From Burkholderiales bacterium (GTDB taxonomy: Bacteria; Pseudomonadota; Gammaproteobacteria; Burkholderiales; Burkholderiaceae_C): a stretch of DNA of 8,614 nucleotides. The stretch covers positions 1 through 8,614 of the forward strand of contig JANXTP010000340.1 of assembly GCA_025352345.1 (NCBI GenBank), in the 5' to 3' direction. Made by a program: the position numbers and the translations under genes. This document shows, piece after piece, positions 1 to 6,064 of this stretch. How positions within the stretch are numbered: the first letter of the stretch is position 1; each line of letters opens with the position of its first letter. Under the pieces are notes generated by a model that was not told where the DNA came from, did not search any database, and saw nothing but the letters and a program-made list of their open reading frames with translations.

Positions 1-735
1 CTTCGAGGTCTTGCCCTCTTCCTTCATTTTCTTGAAGGCGGGCGACTCGTTCATCGACAGCCGGATCCAAACGCTGATGCCCAGCAGGGCGATCGACACG
101 AGGAACGGAATGCGCCAACCCCAGTCGGCGAACAACGCCTCGCCTTCCTTGGTGAAGGCCCCGCCGCCCAACACGAAGCGTGTGCCCAGGATCACCATCA
201 GGCTCAGGAACAGGCCCATCGTCGCGGTGGTCTGAATCCACGAGGTGTAGGCGCCGCGCTTGCCGTGCGGCGAGTGTTCGGCCACATAGGTGGCGGCACC
301 CCCGTACTCACCGCCGAGCGCCAAGCCCTGCAACATGCGCAGCGCGATCAGGATGATCGGCGCGGCCCAGCCGATCGAGGCGTAGTTGGGCAGCACGCCG
401 ACGATGAAGGTCGACAGGCCCATGATCAGGATGGTGACCAGGAAGGTGTACTTGCGGCCGATCATGTCGCCCAAGCGGCCGAACACCAACGCGCCGAACG
501 GACGCACGATGAAGCCTGCGGCAAAGGCCAGCAGCGCGAAGATGAACGCCGCGCCGGCATCGAGGCCGCTGAAGAACTGCTTGGCGATGATGGCGGCGAG
601 CGAGCCGTACAGGTAGAAGTCGTACCACTCGAACACCGTGCCGAGGCTGGAGGCGAAGATGACCTTGCGTTCTTCGGCCGTCATCGGTTGCGGCACGGGC
701 CGCACGCCGATGGCTTTGCTGGTTGCTGTTGCCAT
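1..735 (-). CDS. MHS-family MFS transporter (metabolite:H+ symporter), C-terminus beyond the left edge
   Basis: This is the first 245 residues of an inner-membrane permease of the major facilitator superfamily, metabolite:H+ symporter branch (relatives of ProP, KgtP and ShiA), which take up organic acids or betaines with protons. Visible family marks are FEWYDFYLYG in helix 1 (35-44), RPFGALVFGRLGDMIGRK across helix 2 and the loop to helix 3 (78-95, the MFS loop 2-3 signature), GGEYGGA in helix 4 (141-147), WGWRIPFL before helix 6 (205-212) and RLSMNESPAF just after it (225-234). About six of twelve helices are present. The ATG at 735 is well supported: a GGAGA Shine-Dalgarno (complement of 744-748) lies 8 nt upstream. 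The frame is open to base 1, so the gene is cut by the window, not broken. It is separated by 202 bp from the upstream same-strand gene, so it probably has its own promoter. The substrate cannot be read from the sequence. Confidence 0.93.
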   Translation of the reverse strand, partial: MATATSKAIGVRPVPQPMTAEERKVIFASSLGTVFEWYDFYLYGSLAAIIAKQFFSGLDAGAAFIFALLAFAAGFIVRPFGALVFGRLGDMIGRKYTFLVTILIMGLSTFIVGVLPNYASIGWAAPIILIALRMLQGLALGGEYGGAATYVAEHSPHGKRGAYTSWIQTTATMGLFLSLMVILGTRFVLGGGAFTKEGEALFADWGWRIPFLVSIALLGISVWIRLSMNESPAFKKMKEEGKTSK

Positions 736-786
736 ATTGGTTGTCTCCGTTGTGATGGCGTCACCATCGAAGGGTGATGCTGGCCG

Positions 787-800
787 GTGATCATGGTCAC
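787..800. promoter_or_regulatory. Candidate operator, GTGA-N6-TCAC dyad (CRP/FNR-family-like spacing)
   Basis: GTGA at 787-790 and TCAC at 797-800 are separated by six bases. This is the same core and spacing as the CRP-type site TGTGA-N6-TCACA, although the outer T and A are not conserved. It lies 52-65 bp upstream of the transporter ATG. A related dyad with five-base spacing (GTGA 752-755, TCAC 761-764) is nearer the gene. That one overlaps GATGG (754-758) with its complement CCATC (764-768). A short match like this can arise by chance, so this is only a candidate. Confidence 0.25.
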
Positions 801-808
801 GCGCTCTG

Positions 809-826
809 ACCGCGTCCTGACGCGGT
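809..826. repeat. Perfect 18-bp palindrome with 2-nt centre (possible operator or hairpin)
   Basis: ACCGCGTC (809-816) and GACGCGGT (819-826) are perfect reverse complements around CT. As RNA this would fold as a stem of seven pairs with a four-base loop. As DNA it looks like a site for a dimeric regulator. It sits 74 bp upstream of the MHS transporter start, in the only sizeable gap on the left side of the window. No T-run follows on either strand, so it is not a convincing intrinsic terminator. Its function is unproven. Confidence 0.4.
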
Positions 827-937
827 GCTGAACACAGACTTACAAGATCAGCAAAAACCCGAGACGTTTATTTCTCAATGTGGAATTTGATGCCGATCGC
901 CGCTTTTGTTTGGCGGCCCGGCGCGCGGTCTGCGCCG

Positions 938-1162
938 TCAGGGCACAAGCGTTGGTGGTGGTGTCGGTGGGTTCTCGTGACGTTGCGTCAGCTGCGCCCA
1001 CAGGGCGAGCTTCTCGGAGTCGGCCATGCGACCCCACTCGCCGATCTCCTTGCGGCTGCGCAGGCAGCCCACGCACCAGCGGTCGGCCGCGTCCATGCGG
1101 CACACGCCGACACACGGGCTGGGCACAGCGGCGTGTTCAATGGACTTCACCGGCGGGTTCAT
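938..1162 (-). CDS. DUF1289 family protein, four-cysteine small protein
   Basis: This is a 74-residue protein of the DUF1289 family. The conserved core is SPCVGVCRMD...WCVGCLRSRKEI..W, with cysteines at 17, 21, 30 and 33 (C-X3-C-X8-C-X2-C). That pattern probably binds a metal ion or iron-sulfur centre; this is inferred from the spacing, and I know of no assigned biochemical role. The C-terminus is a proline/threonine-rich tail (65-74). The ATG at 1162 overlaps the upstream DUF4126 stop codon as ATGA (4 bp), which predicts translational coupling and supports this start. The reading frame stays open further upstream to 1948, but that stretch lies over DUF4126 and is not family-like. It is the last gene of the seven-gene minus-strand unit, and I see no good terminator after it. 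Confidence 0.85.
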   Translation of the reverse strand: MNPPVKSIEHAAVPSPCVGVCRMDAADRWCVGCLRSRKEIGEWGRMADSEKLALWAQLTQRHENPPTPPPTLVP

Positions 1163-1782
1163 GATTCGATGCGCTGCAGCGACGGCCTGCGCCAGCTGGT
1201 CATCCGTGTCGTCAACTGCCGCAGGAAGCGGCCCAGCCACCAGATCGCTCCCACCATCGTGACCAGCGCCACCGCCAGCAGCACTGCAAACAGCAGCGGA
1301 TGGGTCCACGACAGCCACAGCGCGGTCGGTACCGCGGCGTCGCCGAGCAGGGACATGCCCACGTTCGAAAACGGTTCCGGCGACGTGTTGACCGCAGCCC
1401 GAGTGGTCGCCTTGGCGATGTGGCTGGTGGCAGCCAAGGTACCACCCATCAGCGCTGCCGCCAGAGTCCAGGCCGTGGGGTCGGCACCGAATACCGCGGC
1501 TGCCAGCGCGGCGCCGGCCGGGATGCGCACCAGCGTGTGCACCAAGTCCCACAGGGAGTCGATGCCCGGAATCTTGTCGGCGAAGAACTCCACGAACAGC
1601 ATGAACCCGCTGGCCGACAGCATCAGCGGGTGTTGCAGCAACGCGAGCCCGCCCGGCAGTTCGACCCAGCCCAGGCGGCCCGCCAGACCGGTCAGGAACA
1701 CGACCGCGTACAGGCGCAGGCCACTGGCCCAGCCGAGCGCGGCGGCAATTGCCAGCAGCTGGGGGGAGTCGAGCGGCGGCAT
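1159..1782 (-). CDS. DUF4126 domain integral membrane protein
   Basis: This is a 207-residue membrane protein that matches the DUF4126 family across its length; the function is unknown. Hydrophobic segments lie at about 8-34, 51-68, 84-100, 103-120 and 162-184. The family-like conserved stretches are LGWASGLRLYAVVFLTGLAGR (16-36), FADKIPGIDSLWDLVHT (67-83) and SHIAKATTRAAVNTSPEPFSN (120-140). The tail after 185 is arginine-rich, as expected for a cytosolic end. I chose the ATG at 1782 because AGAGG (complement of 1791-1795) sits 8 nt upstream. A GTG at 1791 would add three residues and could use the second AGAGG. It lies 18 bp after the isomerase gene and overlaps the DUF1289 start by 4 bp, so its product is probably made together with both neighbours. 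Confidence 0.85.
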   Translation of the reverse strand: MPPLDSPQLLAIAAALGWASGLRLYAVVFLTGLAGRLGWVELPGGLALLQHPLMLSASGFMLFVEFFADKIPGIDSLWDLVHTLVRIPAGAALAAAVFGADPTAWTLAAALMGGTLAATSHIAKATTRAAVNTSPEPFSNVGMSLLGDAAVPTALWLSWTHPLLFAVLLAVALVTMVGAIWWLGRFLRQLTTRMTSWRRPSLQRIES

Positions 1783-1790
1783 CACCAACA

Positions 1791-1795
1791 CCTCT
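1791..1795 (-). promoter_or_regulatory. Shine-Dalgarno AGAGG of the DUF4126 gene
   Basis: The minus strand reads AGAGGCAGAGG just before the DUF4126 reading frame. The inner AGAGG (1791-1795) is 8 nt from the ATG at 1782. The outer copy (1797-1801) is 5 nt from the alternative GTG at 1791 and overlaps the stop codon of the isomerase gene. The better spacing favours the ATG. Confidence 0.5.
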
Positions 1796-1800
1796 GCCTC

Positions 1801-2418
1801 TCAGAACGGCCCGTGCTCGAGCCATCGCTCGATCTGCAGGCGCCTGTCGTGGCCCCAGAACGGTTCGCCGTCGATGACGAAGAACGGTGCGCCGAACACG
1901 CCGGCGGCGATTGCCGCTTCGTTGACCTCTTTCAATCGCGCCTTCCAATCCGGATCGTTCCAGACGTCCTCGACCTCGGTGGCATCGAGCCCGAACTCGA
2001 TGGCCAGCTCTCGCAGGCAGTGCGCGTTGCTCAGGTCCACGCCGCGGGCGAAATAGGCGCGCAGGCCATGCCTCGCCCAGGCGCTGGCGCTGACCTGGGC
2101 GTCGCCTCGGTCATGCAGCCACCAGAACACGCGCGCAGCATTCTGGGTCGGGATCGGGAAGCGTGCGGGCATGACCATCGGCACGCCGGCATAGCGCGCC
2201 GAGCGCTCGAAGTCGAGTAGCGAATAGTCGCGCTTGATCGGATGCGCCACCGGTGGCCGCAGTTCGGCGGCCGCGAAGGTCGCCCCCAACAGGATCGCGT
2301 TCCAGTTCACCGTGCGGCCATGGCGCGCGGCCAGGGCTTCGACCCATTCGGAGGCGATGTACGAGTAGGGCGACGAGAAGTCGAAGTAGAAATCGATGAC
2401 CTTGCGCTCGTGGTTCAT
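1801..2418 (-). CDS. 2-hydroxychromene-2-carboxylate isomerase-like protein (DsbA/GST-kappa fold)
   Basis: This 205-residue cytosolic thioredoxin-fold protein belongs to the HCCA isomerase family. The founding member, NahD, isomerises 2-hydroxychromene-2-carboxylate in naphthalene breakdown, with glutathione as cofactor. The N-terminal motif FYFDFSSPYSY (10-20) puts the expected catalytic serine at 16 and has no CXXC, which separates it from true disulfide oxidoreductases. The C-terminal motif GAPFFVIDGEPFWGHDRR (176-193) contains the cis-proline at 178 of the thioredoxin fold. The length is normal for the family. The ATG at 2418 is 9 bp after the ubiC stop, with only a weak AGG upstream. No aromatic-ring degradation genes are nearby, so the natural substrate is more likely some other glutathione- or CoA-linked compound. 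The family is secure; the exact reaction is not. Confidence 0.87.
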   Translation of the reverse strand: MNHERKVIDFYFDFSSPYSYIASEWVEALAARHGRTVNWNAILLGATFAAAELRPPVAHPIKRDYSLLDFERSARYAGVPMVMPARFPIPTQNAARVFWWLHDRGDAQVSASAWARHGLRAYFARGVDLSNAHCLRELAIEFGLDATEVEDVWNDPDWKARLKEVNEAAIAAGVFGAPFFVIDGEPFWGHDRRLQIERWLEHGPF

Positions 2419-2427
2419 CGCTGCAGC

Positions 2428-3003
2428 CTAACGGGTGGCGTGGCGCCGGCTGTTGCGCAGTTTCCCGCGGTTGGTGCTGGGGCCGGGCGCGTGACCACGC
2501 ACCGCGGGGGCGAACCATTCGGTGACCAGCAACGCCACGCCGCGGCGCGTGAAGACCGAGCGGCGGCACCACAGCGGGTGATCTGCCCACCCCAGCCGGC
2601 TGCCGAGCCGGCGCGCCTGCAACGGCGCCACGCTCCGGCCGCCCAGTCGCGTGCACAGCGCAGCGTGTGGCCCGAACAGCAGATCGGCCAGCGGTCGATT
2701 GCCCAGACCGCGCAAAGCGCGCCAGGTGAGTCGGGCCTGCACCGCGGGCAGCACCGAGCGCGCATGGACGAGCGGCCGCCCGTCGCCCCACAACACGACC
2801 TCGCGGACATGGCAACGCTGCGCACGGGCACTGCCGACGCCATGTTGGCGCAGCACCTGCAGCTCGTCATCCGTGGTCGGTGCCGTGCCTTGGGCCAGCA
2901 CCTGCACTGCGAAGCCACCGAAGCACATCGAGAGCCGTCGGCTCAGCGAGCCGTCCGACAGCAACCAGGCACGCAGGGTGCGATCGAGCGGCAGTGATCT
3001 CAC
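2428..3003 (-). CDS. ubiC: Chorismate lyase (chorismate--pyruvate lyase)
   Basis: UbiC cleaves chorismate to 4-hydroxybenzoate and pyruvate, the first committed step of ubiquinone synthesis, in the cytosol. The 191-residue protein shows RAWLLSDGSLSRRLS near the N-terminus (11-25), VREVVLWGDGRPLVHARSVLP (66-86), GLGNRPLADLLF (99-110) and WCRRSVF...LLVTEWFAP (145-165). Arg67, Leu105 and Glu162 align by motif with E. coli Arg76, Leu114 and Glu155 at the active site. The only usable start in the frame is GTG at 3003, because the next in-frame stop is at 3061-3063 with no ATG, GTG or TTG between. This gives an N-terminus about 15 residues shorter than E. coli UbiC before the WLL motif. The C-terminus runs about 19 residues longer than E. 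coli and is very basic. There is no clear Shine-Dalgarno. It follows the MaoC gene by 40 bp, the largest gap in this unit. Confidence 0.87.
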   Translation of the reverse strand: MRSLPLDRTLRAWLLSDGSLSRRLSMCFGGFAVQVLAQGTAPTTDDELQVLRQHGVGSARAQRCHVREVVLWGDGRPLVHARSVLPAVQARLTWRALRGLGNRPLADLLFGPHAALCTRLGGRSVAPLQARRLGSRLGWADHPLWCRRSVFTRRGVALLVTEWFAPAVRGHAPGPSTNRGKLRNSRRHATR

Positions 3004-3043
3004 GAGGTCAGGCTGAACCGCCGCATCCTGGATTCGTGGCTGC

Positions 3044-3502
3044 TCATGCCACGAGCTCCTTCACGAGGATCGTGCCGCGTGCGATCAGTGCCGGTCTGCC
3101 GTGTCCGACCGATGCGGTGCCGTCCAAATGAACCAGCAGGCCTTGCAGCTTGTCCTTGGGCTCGACGCTGGACACCCGCCACTGCAGCGTGATGTCCTTA
3201 TCGGCGAACACCGGGTTCTTGAAGGCGAAGTTCATGTTCAGGCACAGCATCTCGCGCCGGATGCCATCGGTATGGCGTGAAAAATAAGTGGCCAGCATGC
3301 CCATCAGGTGCGCACTGGTGTGCTGGCCGCTGGCGATGATTTCGCCAAAGCGCGCCCGCTGTGCCACCGCGGCATCGGTGTGCACGGGGTTCTCGTCACC
3401 GCTGAGGCGTGCGAACAGTGCGATGTCCTCGCGGGAATAACGCAAGGTCTTTGAAATCTTCTCGCCCGTAAAAACCAGCGGGATCTTGTCGTTCATCTGC
3501 AT
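3044..3502 (-). CDS. MaoC-like hydratase, hot-dog fold (R-specific enoyl-CoA hydratase type)
   Basis: This 152-residue single hot-dog-domain protein is of the MaoC/PhaJ type, which adds water to trans-2-enoyl-CoA to give (R)-3-hydroxyacyl-CoA. The hydratase 2 motif is intact: FARLSGDENPVHTD (30-43), with the expected catalytic Asp36 and His41 and the structural Asn38. It is followed by the conserved FGEIIASGQHTSAHLMG (52-68). Strands after about 85 (LCLNMNFAFKNPVFADKDI) fit the rest of the fold. Such proteins act as dimers and may feed polyhydroxyalkanoate synthesis or degrade unusual acyl chains; the acyl-CoA used here is not known. The start at 3502 (ATG CAG ATG) has a second ATG at 3496 and no obvious Shine-Dalgarno, so the N-terminus could be two residues shorter. 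It lies 15 bp after aceK. Confidence 0.87.
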   Translation of the reverse strand: MQMNDKIPLVFTGEKISKTLRYSREDIALFARLSGDENPVHTDAAVAQRARFGEIIASGQHTSAHLMGMLATYFSRHTDGIRREMLCLNMNFAFKNPVFADKDITLQWRVSSVEPKDKLQGLLVHLDGTASVGHGRPALIARGTILVKELVA

Positions 3503-3517
3503 CGCTTGTGTTGGGAA

Positions 3518-5296
3518 TCAGTGGGCATGGGCTTGCCGCTGGCGCTCAAAGCGCTTTGCGGCCTCATACGGGAACACGTCATGCACGTGGCCGGCCAGGA
3601 TGCGGTCCTTGTGCTCCTGCCAGAAGGCGGCGTCGAGCAAGTCGGCGTGGTGTTTCATGAACACCTCGCGCACCTTCGCATTGCCGAGCAGGAAGGGGGC
3701 GAAGGTCTCGGGGAATACATCCTTCGGGCCCACGTTGTACCAGACCTCGCCGGACATCTCTTCCTCCTCGTTGCGCGGCTGGGGCACCTGGCGGAAGTTG
3801 CAATCGGTGATGTACTCGATCTCGTCGTAGTCGTAGAACACCACCTTGCCGTGGCGTGTGACACCGAAGTTTTTCCACAGCATGTCGCCAGGGAAGATGT
3901 TGGCCGACACCAGGTCCTTGATCGCGTTGCCGTATTCGATCACCGCCTGCTCGATCTGCTCGGGAGAGGCTTCCTGGAGGTAGAGGTTCAGCGGGATCAT
4001 GCGCCGCTCGATGTAGGCATGGCGGATCACCAATTCATCGCCATCTTCTTCCAGCAGGCTGGAACAGAACTTCCGAAGCTCGGCGACCAGCTCGTCCTCG
4101 AAGCGCGCCCGTGGGAAGGCGACATTGCTGTATTCCAGCGTGTCGGCCATGCGGCCCACGCGGTCGTGCTGCTTGACCAGCAGGTACTTCGACTTGATCA
4201 GCTCGCGCGTGGTGTCCTTCGGCGGGGGGTAGTAGTCCTTGATGACCTTGAACACATAAGGAAACGAAGGCAGGTCGAACACCAGCATCACCATGCCCTT
4301 GATGCCGGGCGCGATGCGGAAGCGATCCGACGAGTGCCGCAGGTGCGCGAGAAAGTCGCGGTAGAACAGGTTCTTGCCCTGCTTCTGCAGGCCGAGGGCG
4401 CTGTAGATCTCGCTGCGCGGCTTGCGTGGCATCAGCGTGCGCAGGAACTGCACATAGGCCGAAGGCACCTCCATGTCGACCATGAAGTAGGCGCGGGCGA
4501 AGCTGAACAGCAGCAGCAGCTCCTCCTCGCCGAACAGCACCGTGTCGATGGCCAACTGGCCCGCCTCGGTGTGCAGGATCGGCAAGGCGAACGGCAATTC
4601 GCGGTAGCCGTTGATGACCTTGCCGACGAGGTAGGCGCCCTTGTTGCGGAAGAACAGCGAGCTCAGCACCTGGATCTGGAAATTGGCCCGTGGCGTGTAG
4701 TCGCCCAGCTCGGCTTCCACCGCCGCCAGCACGTGGTCGAGGTCGCGGTCGAGATTTTCGAAAGGGCGCTGCAGATCGAAGTGGTCGACGATGCGCCGCC
4801 ACACCGCGCGCAGCGTGTCTTTTGTCGGGTAGTAGGCGTGATAGGTCGGCGTCGACGCCGGGTCGTCGACCTCGATGTACTCGGTAGACACCGTCGGGCG
4901 CACGAAGATGAAGTCGTTGTTGAAGTAGCGACGGTGCAGGATCTTCGTGGTGACCGAATTGAAGAAGGTCTCGGCCAGTTCGGGCTGGTGGTGGTTGATC
5001 AGCAGACCGACGTAGTGCAGCTTGAACTGCTGCGACAACTCGGCGCTCAGCTCGCCGGCCTTGAACTCGGATTGCAGGCGCTCGGCCGCCTCGTCGACAC
5101 GCTTGTCGTAGAACTCGATGCGGTCGCGCTGCGCGCGTTGCTGGCCGTGCCAGTCGGCCGCCTCGAAGCGCTGCTTGGCCGCCGCGCTGGCCTCACGGAA
5201 CAGGCGGTAGTGGCGATTGAAACCGCCCAGCATCGCCCGCGCGAGGTCGAGGGCGTGCGGGTCGGTCAGGGCCACCGGGAAGGCCGCGCCCTGCAT
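3518..5296 (-). CDS. aceK: Isocitrate dehydrogenase kinase/phosphatase
   Basis: AceK is a bifunctional cytosolic enzyme that phosphorylates isocitrate dehydrogenase to inactivate it and removes the phosphate again, so it sets the split between the TCA cycle and the glyoxylate bypass. The 592-residue product is close to the 578 of E. coli. An N-terminal regulatory half (about 1-325, with RRYFNNDFIFVRPTVSTEYI at 122-141) is followed by the kinase-like domain. This has the GIKGMVM nucleotide loop (331-337), Lys350, Asp385 in RMADTLEYSN, Asp471 and Asn476 in PGDMLWKNFGV, and Asp489 in VFYDYDEIEY. These align at a constant offset of 14 with E. coli Lys336, Asp371, Asp457, Asn462 and Asp475, so both activities should be intact. 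I chose ATG 5296, whose A is shared with the carbonic anhydrase stop (TGATG); a TTG at 5299 would add one residue. No aceA or aceB is in the window. Confidence 0.97.
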   Translation of the reverse strand: MQGAAFPVALTDPHALDLARAMLGGFNRHYRLFREASAAAKQRFEAADWHGQQRAQRDRIEFYDKRVDEAAERLQSEFKAGELSAELSQQFKLHYVGLLINHHQPELAETFFNSVTTKILHRRYFNNDFIFVRPTVSTEYIEVDDPASTPTYHAYYPTKDTLRAVWRRIVDHFDLQRPFENLDRDLDHVLAAVEAELGDYTPRANFQIQVLSSLFFRNKGAYLVGKVINGYRELPFALPILHTEAGQLAIDTVLFGEEELLLLFSFARAYFMVDMEVPSAYVQFLRTLMPRKPRSEIYSALGLQKQGKNLFYRDFLAHLRHSSDRFRIAPGIKGMVMLVFDLPSFPYVFKVIKDYYPPPKDTTRELIKSKYLLVKQHDRVGRMADTLEYSNVAFPRARFEDELVAELRKFCSSLLEEDGDELVIRHAYIERRMIPLNLYLQEASPEQIEQAVIEYGNAIKDLVSANIFPGDMLWKNFGVTRHGKVVFYDYDEIEYITDCNFRQVPQPRNEEEEMSGEVWYNVGPKDVFPETFAPFLLGNAKVREVFMKHHADLLDAAFWQEHKDRILAGHVHDVFPYEAAKRFERQRQAHAH

Positions 5297-5985
5297 CAAG
5301 GCACGCCGTTGTGGAAAGGTGGGGTGGCCGGACCGCGGCGTGCATGGACGGCGGCCAGCGCCAGTTCGTACGCCTCACGCACCTGCTCGGGTCCAGACAC
5401 CGTCATCTTCAGATCCTCCAGCAGGCCGTTGTACAGGCCGTAGAACCAGCCGTGCACCACCAGTTCCTGCCCGCGCGCCCAGGCATCCTGCACTACCGTG
5501 GTCTGGCAGACGTTGCGCGCCTGCTCGATCACATTCAGCTCGCACAATGCATCGACACGCTGTGCTTCGTCCACCGTGTTCAGCCAGTCCTGGTGCTGGT
5601 TGCGCACGTCTTGCACATAGCGGATCCAGTTGTCGGCGATGCCGACCCGCAGGTTGTGCAGAGATGCTGCGACGCCACCGCAGCCGGAATGGCCGACGAT
5701 GATGATGTGCCGCACCTTCAGCATGTCGGTCGCATACTGCACCACCGACAGGCAGTTCAGATCGGAATGCGCGACCACATTGGCGACGTTGCGGTGCACG
5801 AACAGCTCGCCTGGCGCCAGGCCGACCAACTCATTGGCCGGCACGCGGCTGTCGGCGCAGCCGATCCACAGGTATTGGGGCGCCTGCTGCTTCAGCAGGT
5901 TGGTGAAAAAACCGGGCGTGCGTTCTTCGGTGGCGCGCGCCCACATCCGGTTGCTCTCGAAGAGTTCGTTCAGTTCGCTGCTCAT
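5296..5985 (-). CDS. can: Beta-class carbonic anhydrase
   Basis: This zinc enzyme interconverts CO2 and bicarbonate in the cytosol and supplies bicarbonate to carboxylases. The 229-residue protein carries the whole beta-class active site. The zinc ligands are Cys43 and Asp45 in IGCADSRVP (41-49), His99 and Cys102 in VGHSGCGG (97-104), and Asp45 forms the usual pair with Arg47. NELVGLAPGELFVHRNVANVV (51-71) is also typical. The length matches E. coli Can (220). A CADSR site with Asp45 as fourth ligand is characteristic of the type II enzymes, which can be inhibited by bicarbonate; that regulation is inferred here. ATG 5985 has no strong Shine-Dalgarno and lies about 20 nt from the predicted transcription start. 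It is the first gene of the seven-gene unit and shares one base with aceK, so the two are probably translationally coupled. Confidence 0.96.
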   Translation of the reverse strand: MSSELNELFESNRMWARATEERTPGFFTNLLKQQAPQYLWIGCADSRVPANELVGLAPGELFVHRNVANVVAHSDLNCLSVVQYATDMLKVRHIIIVGHSGCGGVAASLHNLRVGIADNWIRYVQDVRNQHQDWLNTVDEAQRVDALCELNVIEQARNVCQTTVVQDAWARGQELVVHGWFYGLYNGLLEDLKMTVSGPEQVREAYELALAAVHARRGPATPPFHNGVP

Positions 5986-5988
5986 AAG

Positions 5989-6018
5989 TTGACGACACTT
6001 GGAAAGCTCGAGTCTATC
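5989..6018 (+). promoter_or_regulatory. Weak candidate promoter for the MBL-fold hydrolase gene
   Basis: TTGACG at 5989-5994 matches the -35 consensus in 5 of 6 positions. With an 18-bp spacer the -10 would be TCTATC (6013-6018), only 3 of 6. If real, its -10 overlaps the -10 of the opposite promoter, so the two genes would compete for polymerase. The -10 is poor and the call is tentative. Confidence 0.22.
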
Positions 6019-6040
6019 GACCGAAAGTCACCCGTTTCAA
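6011..6040 (-). promoter_or_regulatory. Sigma70-like promoter for the can-aceK operon
   Basis: On the minus strand there is TTGAAA (complement of 6035-6040; 5 of 6 to the -35 consensus), an 18-bp spacer, then TAGACT (complement of 6011-6016; 4 of 6 to the -10 consensus). Transcription would start near 6004, leaving a leader of about 20 nt before the can ATG. It lies in the 79-bp gap between divergent genes, which is where a promoter must be. The assignment rests on consensus similarity only. Confidence 0.5.
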
Positions 6041-6064
6041 CACCATGGGCCCGCTGTTACCGAT

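Larger units (their letters stand above)
938..5985 (-). other. Predicted seven-gene transcription unit can-aceK-maoC-ubiC-isomerase-DUF4126-DUF1289
   Basis: Seven genes run in the same direction. In order, the junctions are a 1-base overlap, 15 bp, 40 bp, 9 bp, 18 bp (9 if GTG 1791 is used) and a 4-base overlap. None of these gaps has room for a convincing promoter and terminator. The stop/start overlaps at can-aceK and DUF4126-DUF1289 point to coupled translation. Co-transcription is inferred from spacing only; an internal promoter within the long aceK gene cannot be excluded. Confidence 0.65.

Noticed and set aside
265..777. Plus-strand open frame of 170 codons antisense to the MHS transporter
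   Set aside because: The opposite strand encodes clear MFS helices and signature motifs. This frame is a shadow rich in His, Gln, Asp and Arg.
899..917. GCCGC/GCGGC hairpin with nine-base loop downstream of DUF1289, as operon terminator
   Set aside because: The stem is only five pairs and no T-run follows on the minus strand, so it does not meet the pattern of an intrinsic terminator.
938..1948. DUF1289 frame extended upstream to a 336-residue protein
   Set aside because: The extra part is arginine-rich shadow sequence of the DUF4126 gene. The ATGA overlap at 1162 marks the real start.
878..2056. Plus-strand open frame of 392 codons antisense to DUF1289, DUF4126 and the isomerase gene
   Set aside because: The translation is low-complexity (Ser, Ala, Pro, Arg rich) and lies across three recognisable minus-strand families.
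3000..3182. Small minus-strand frame between the MaoC gene and ubiC that could look like a 60-residue gene
   Set aside because: It mostly overlaps the MaoC coding sequence out of frame, and the peptide resembles no family.
3506..5443. Plus-strand open frame of 645 codons antisense to aceK and can
   Set aside because: It is the mirror of two well-supported enzymes with complete active sites. Long antisense open frames are common in GC-rich coding DNA, and the translation is compositionally odd with no recognisable domain.
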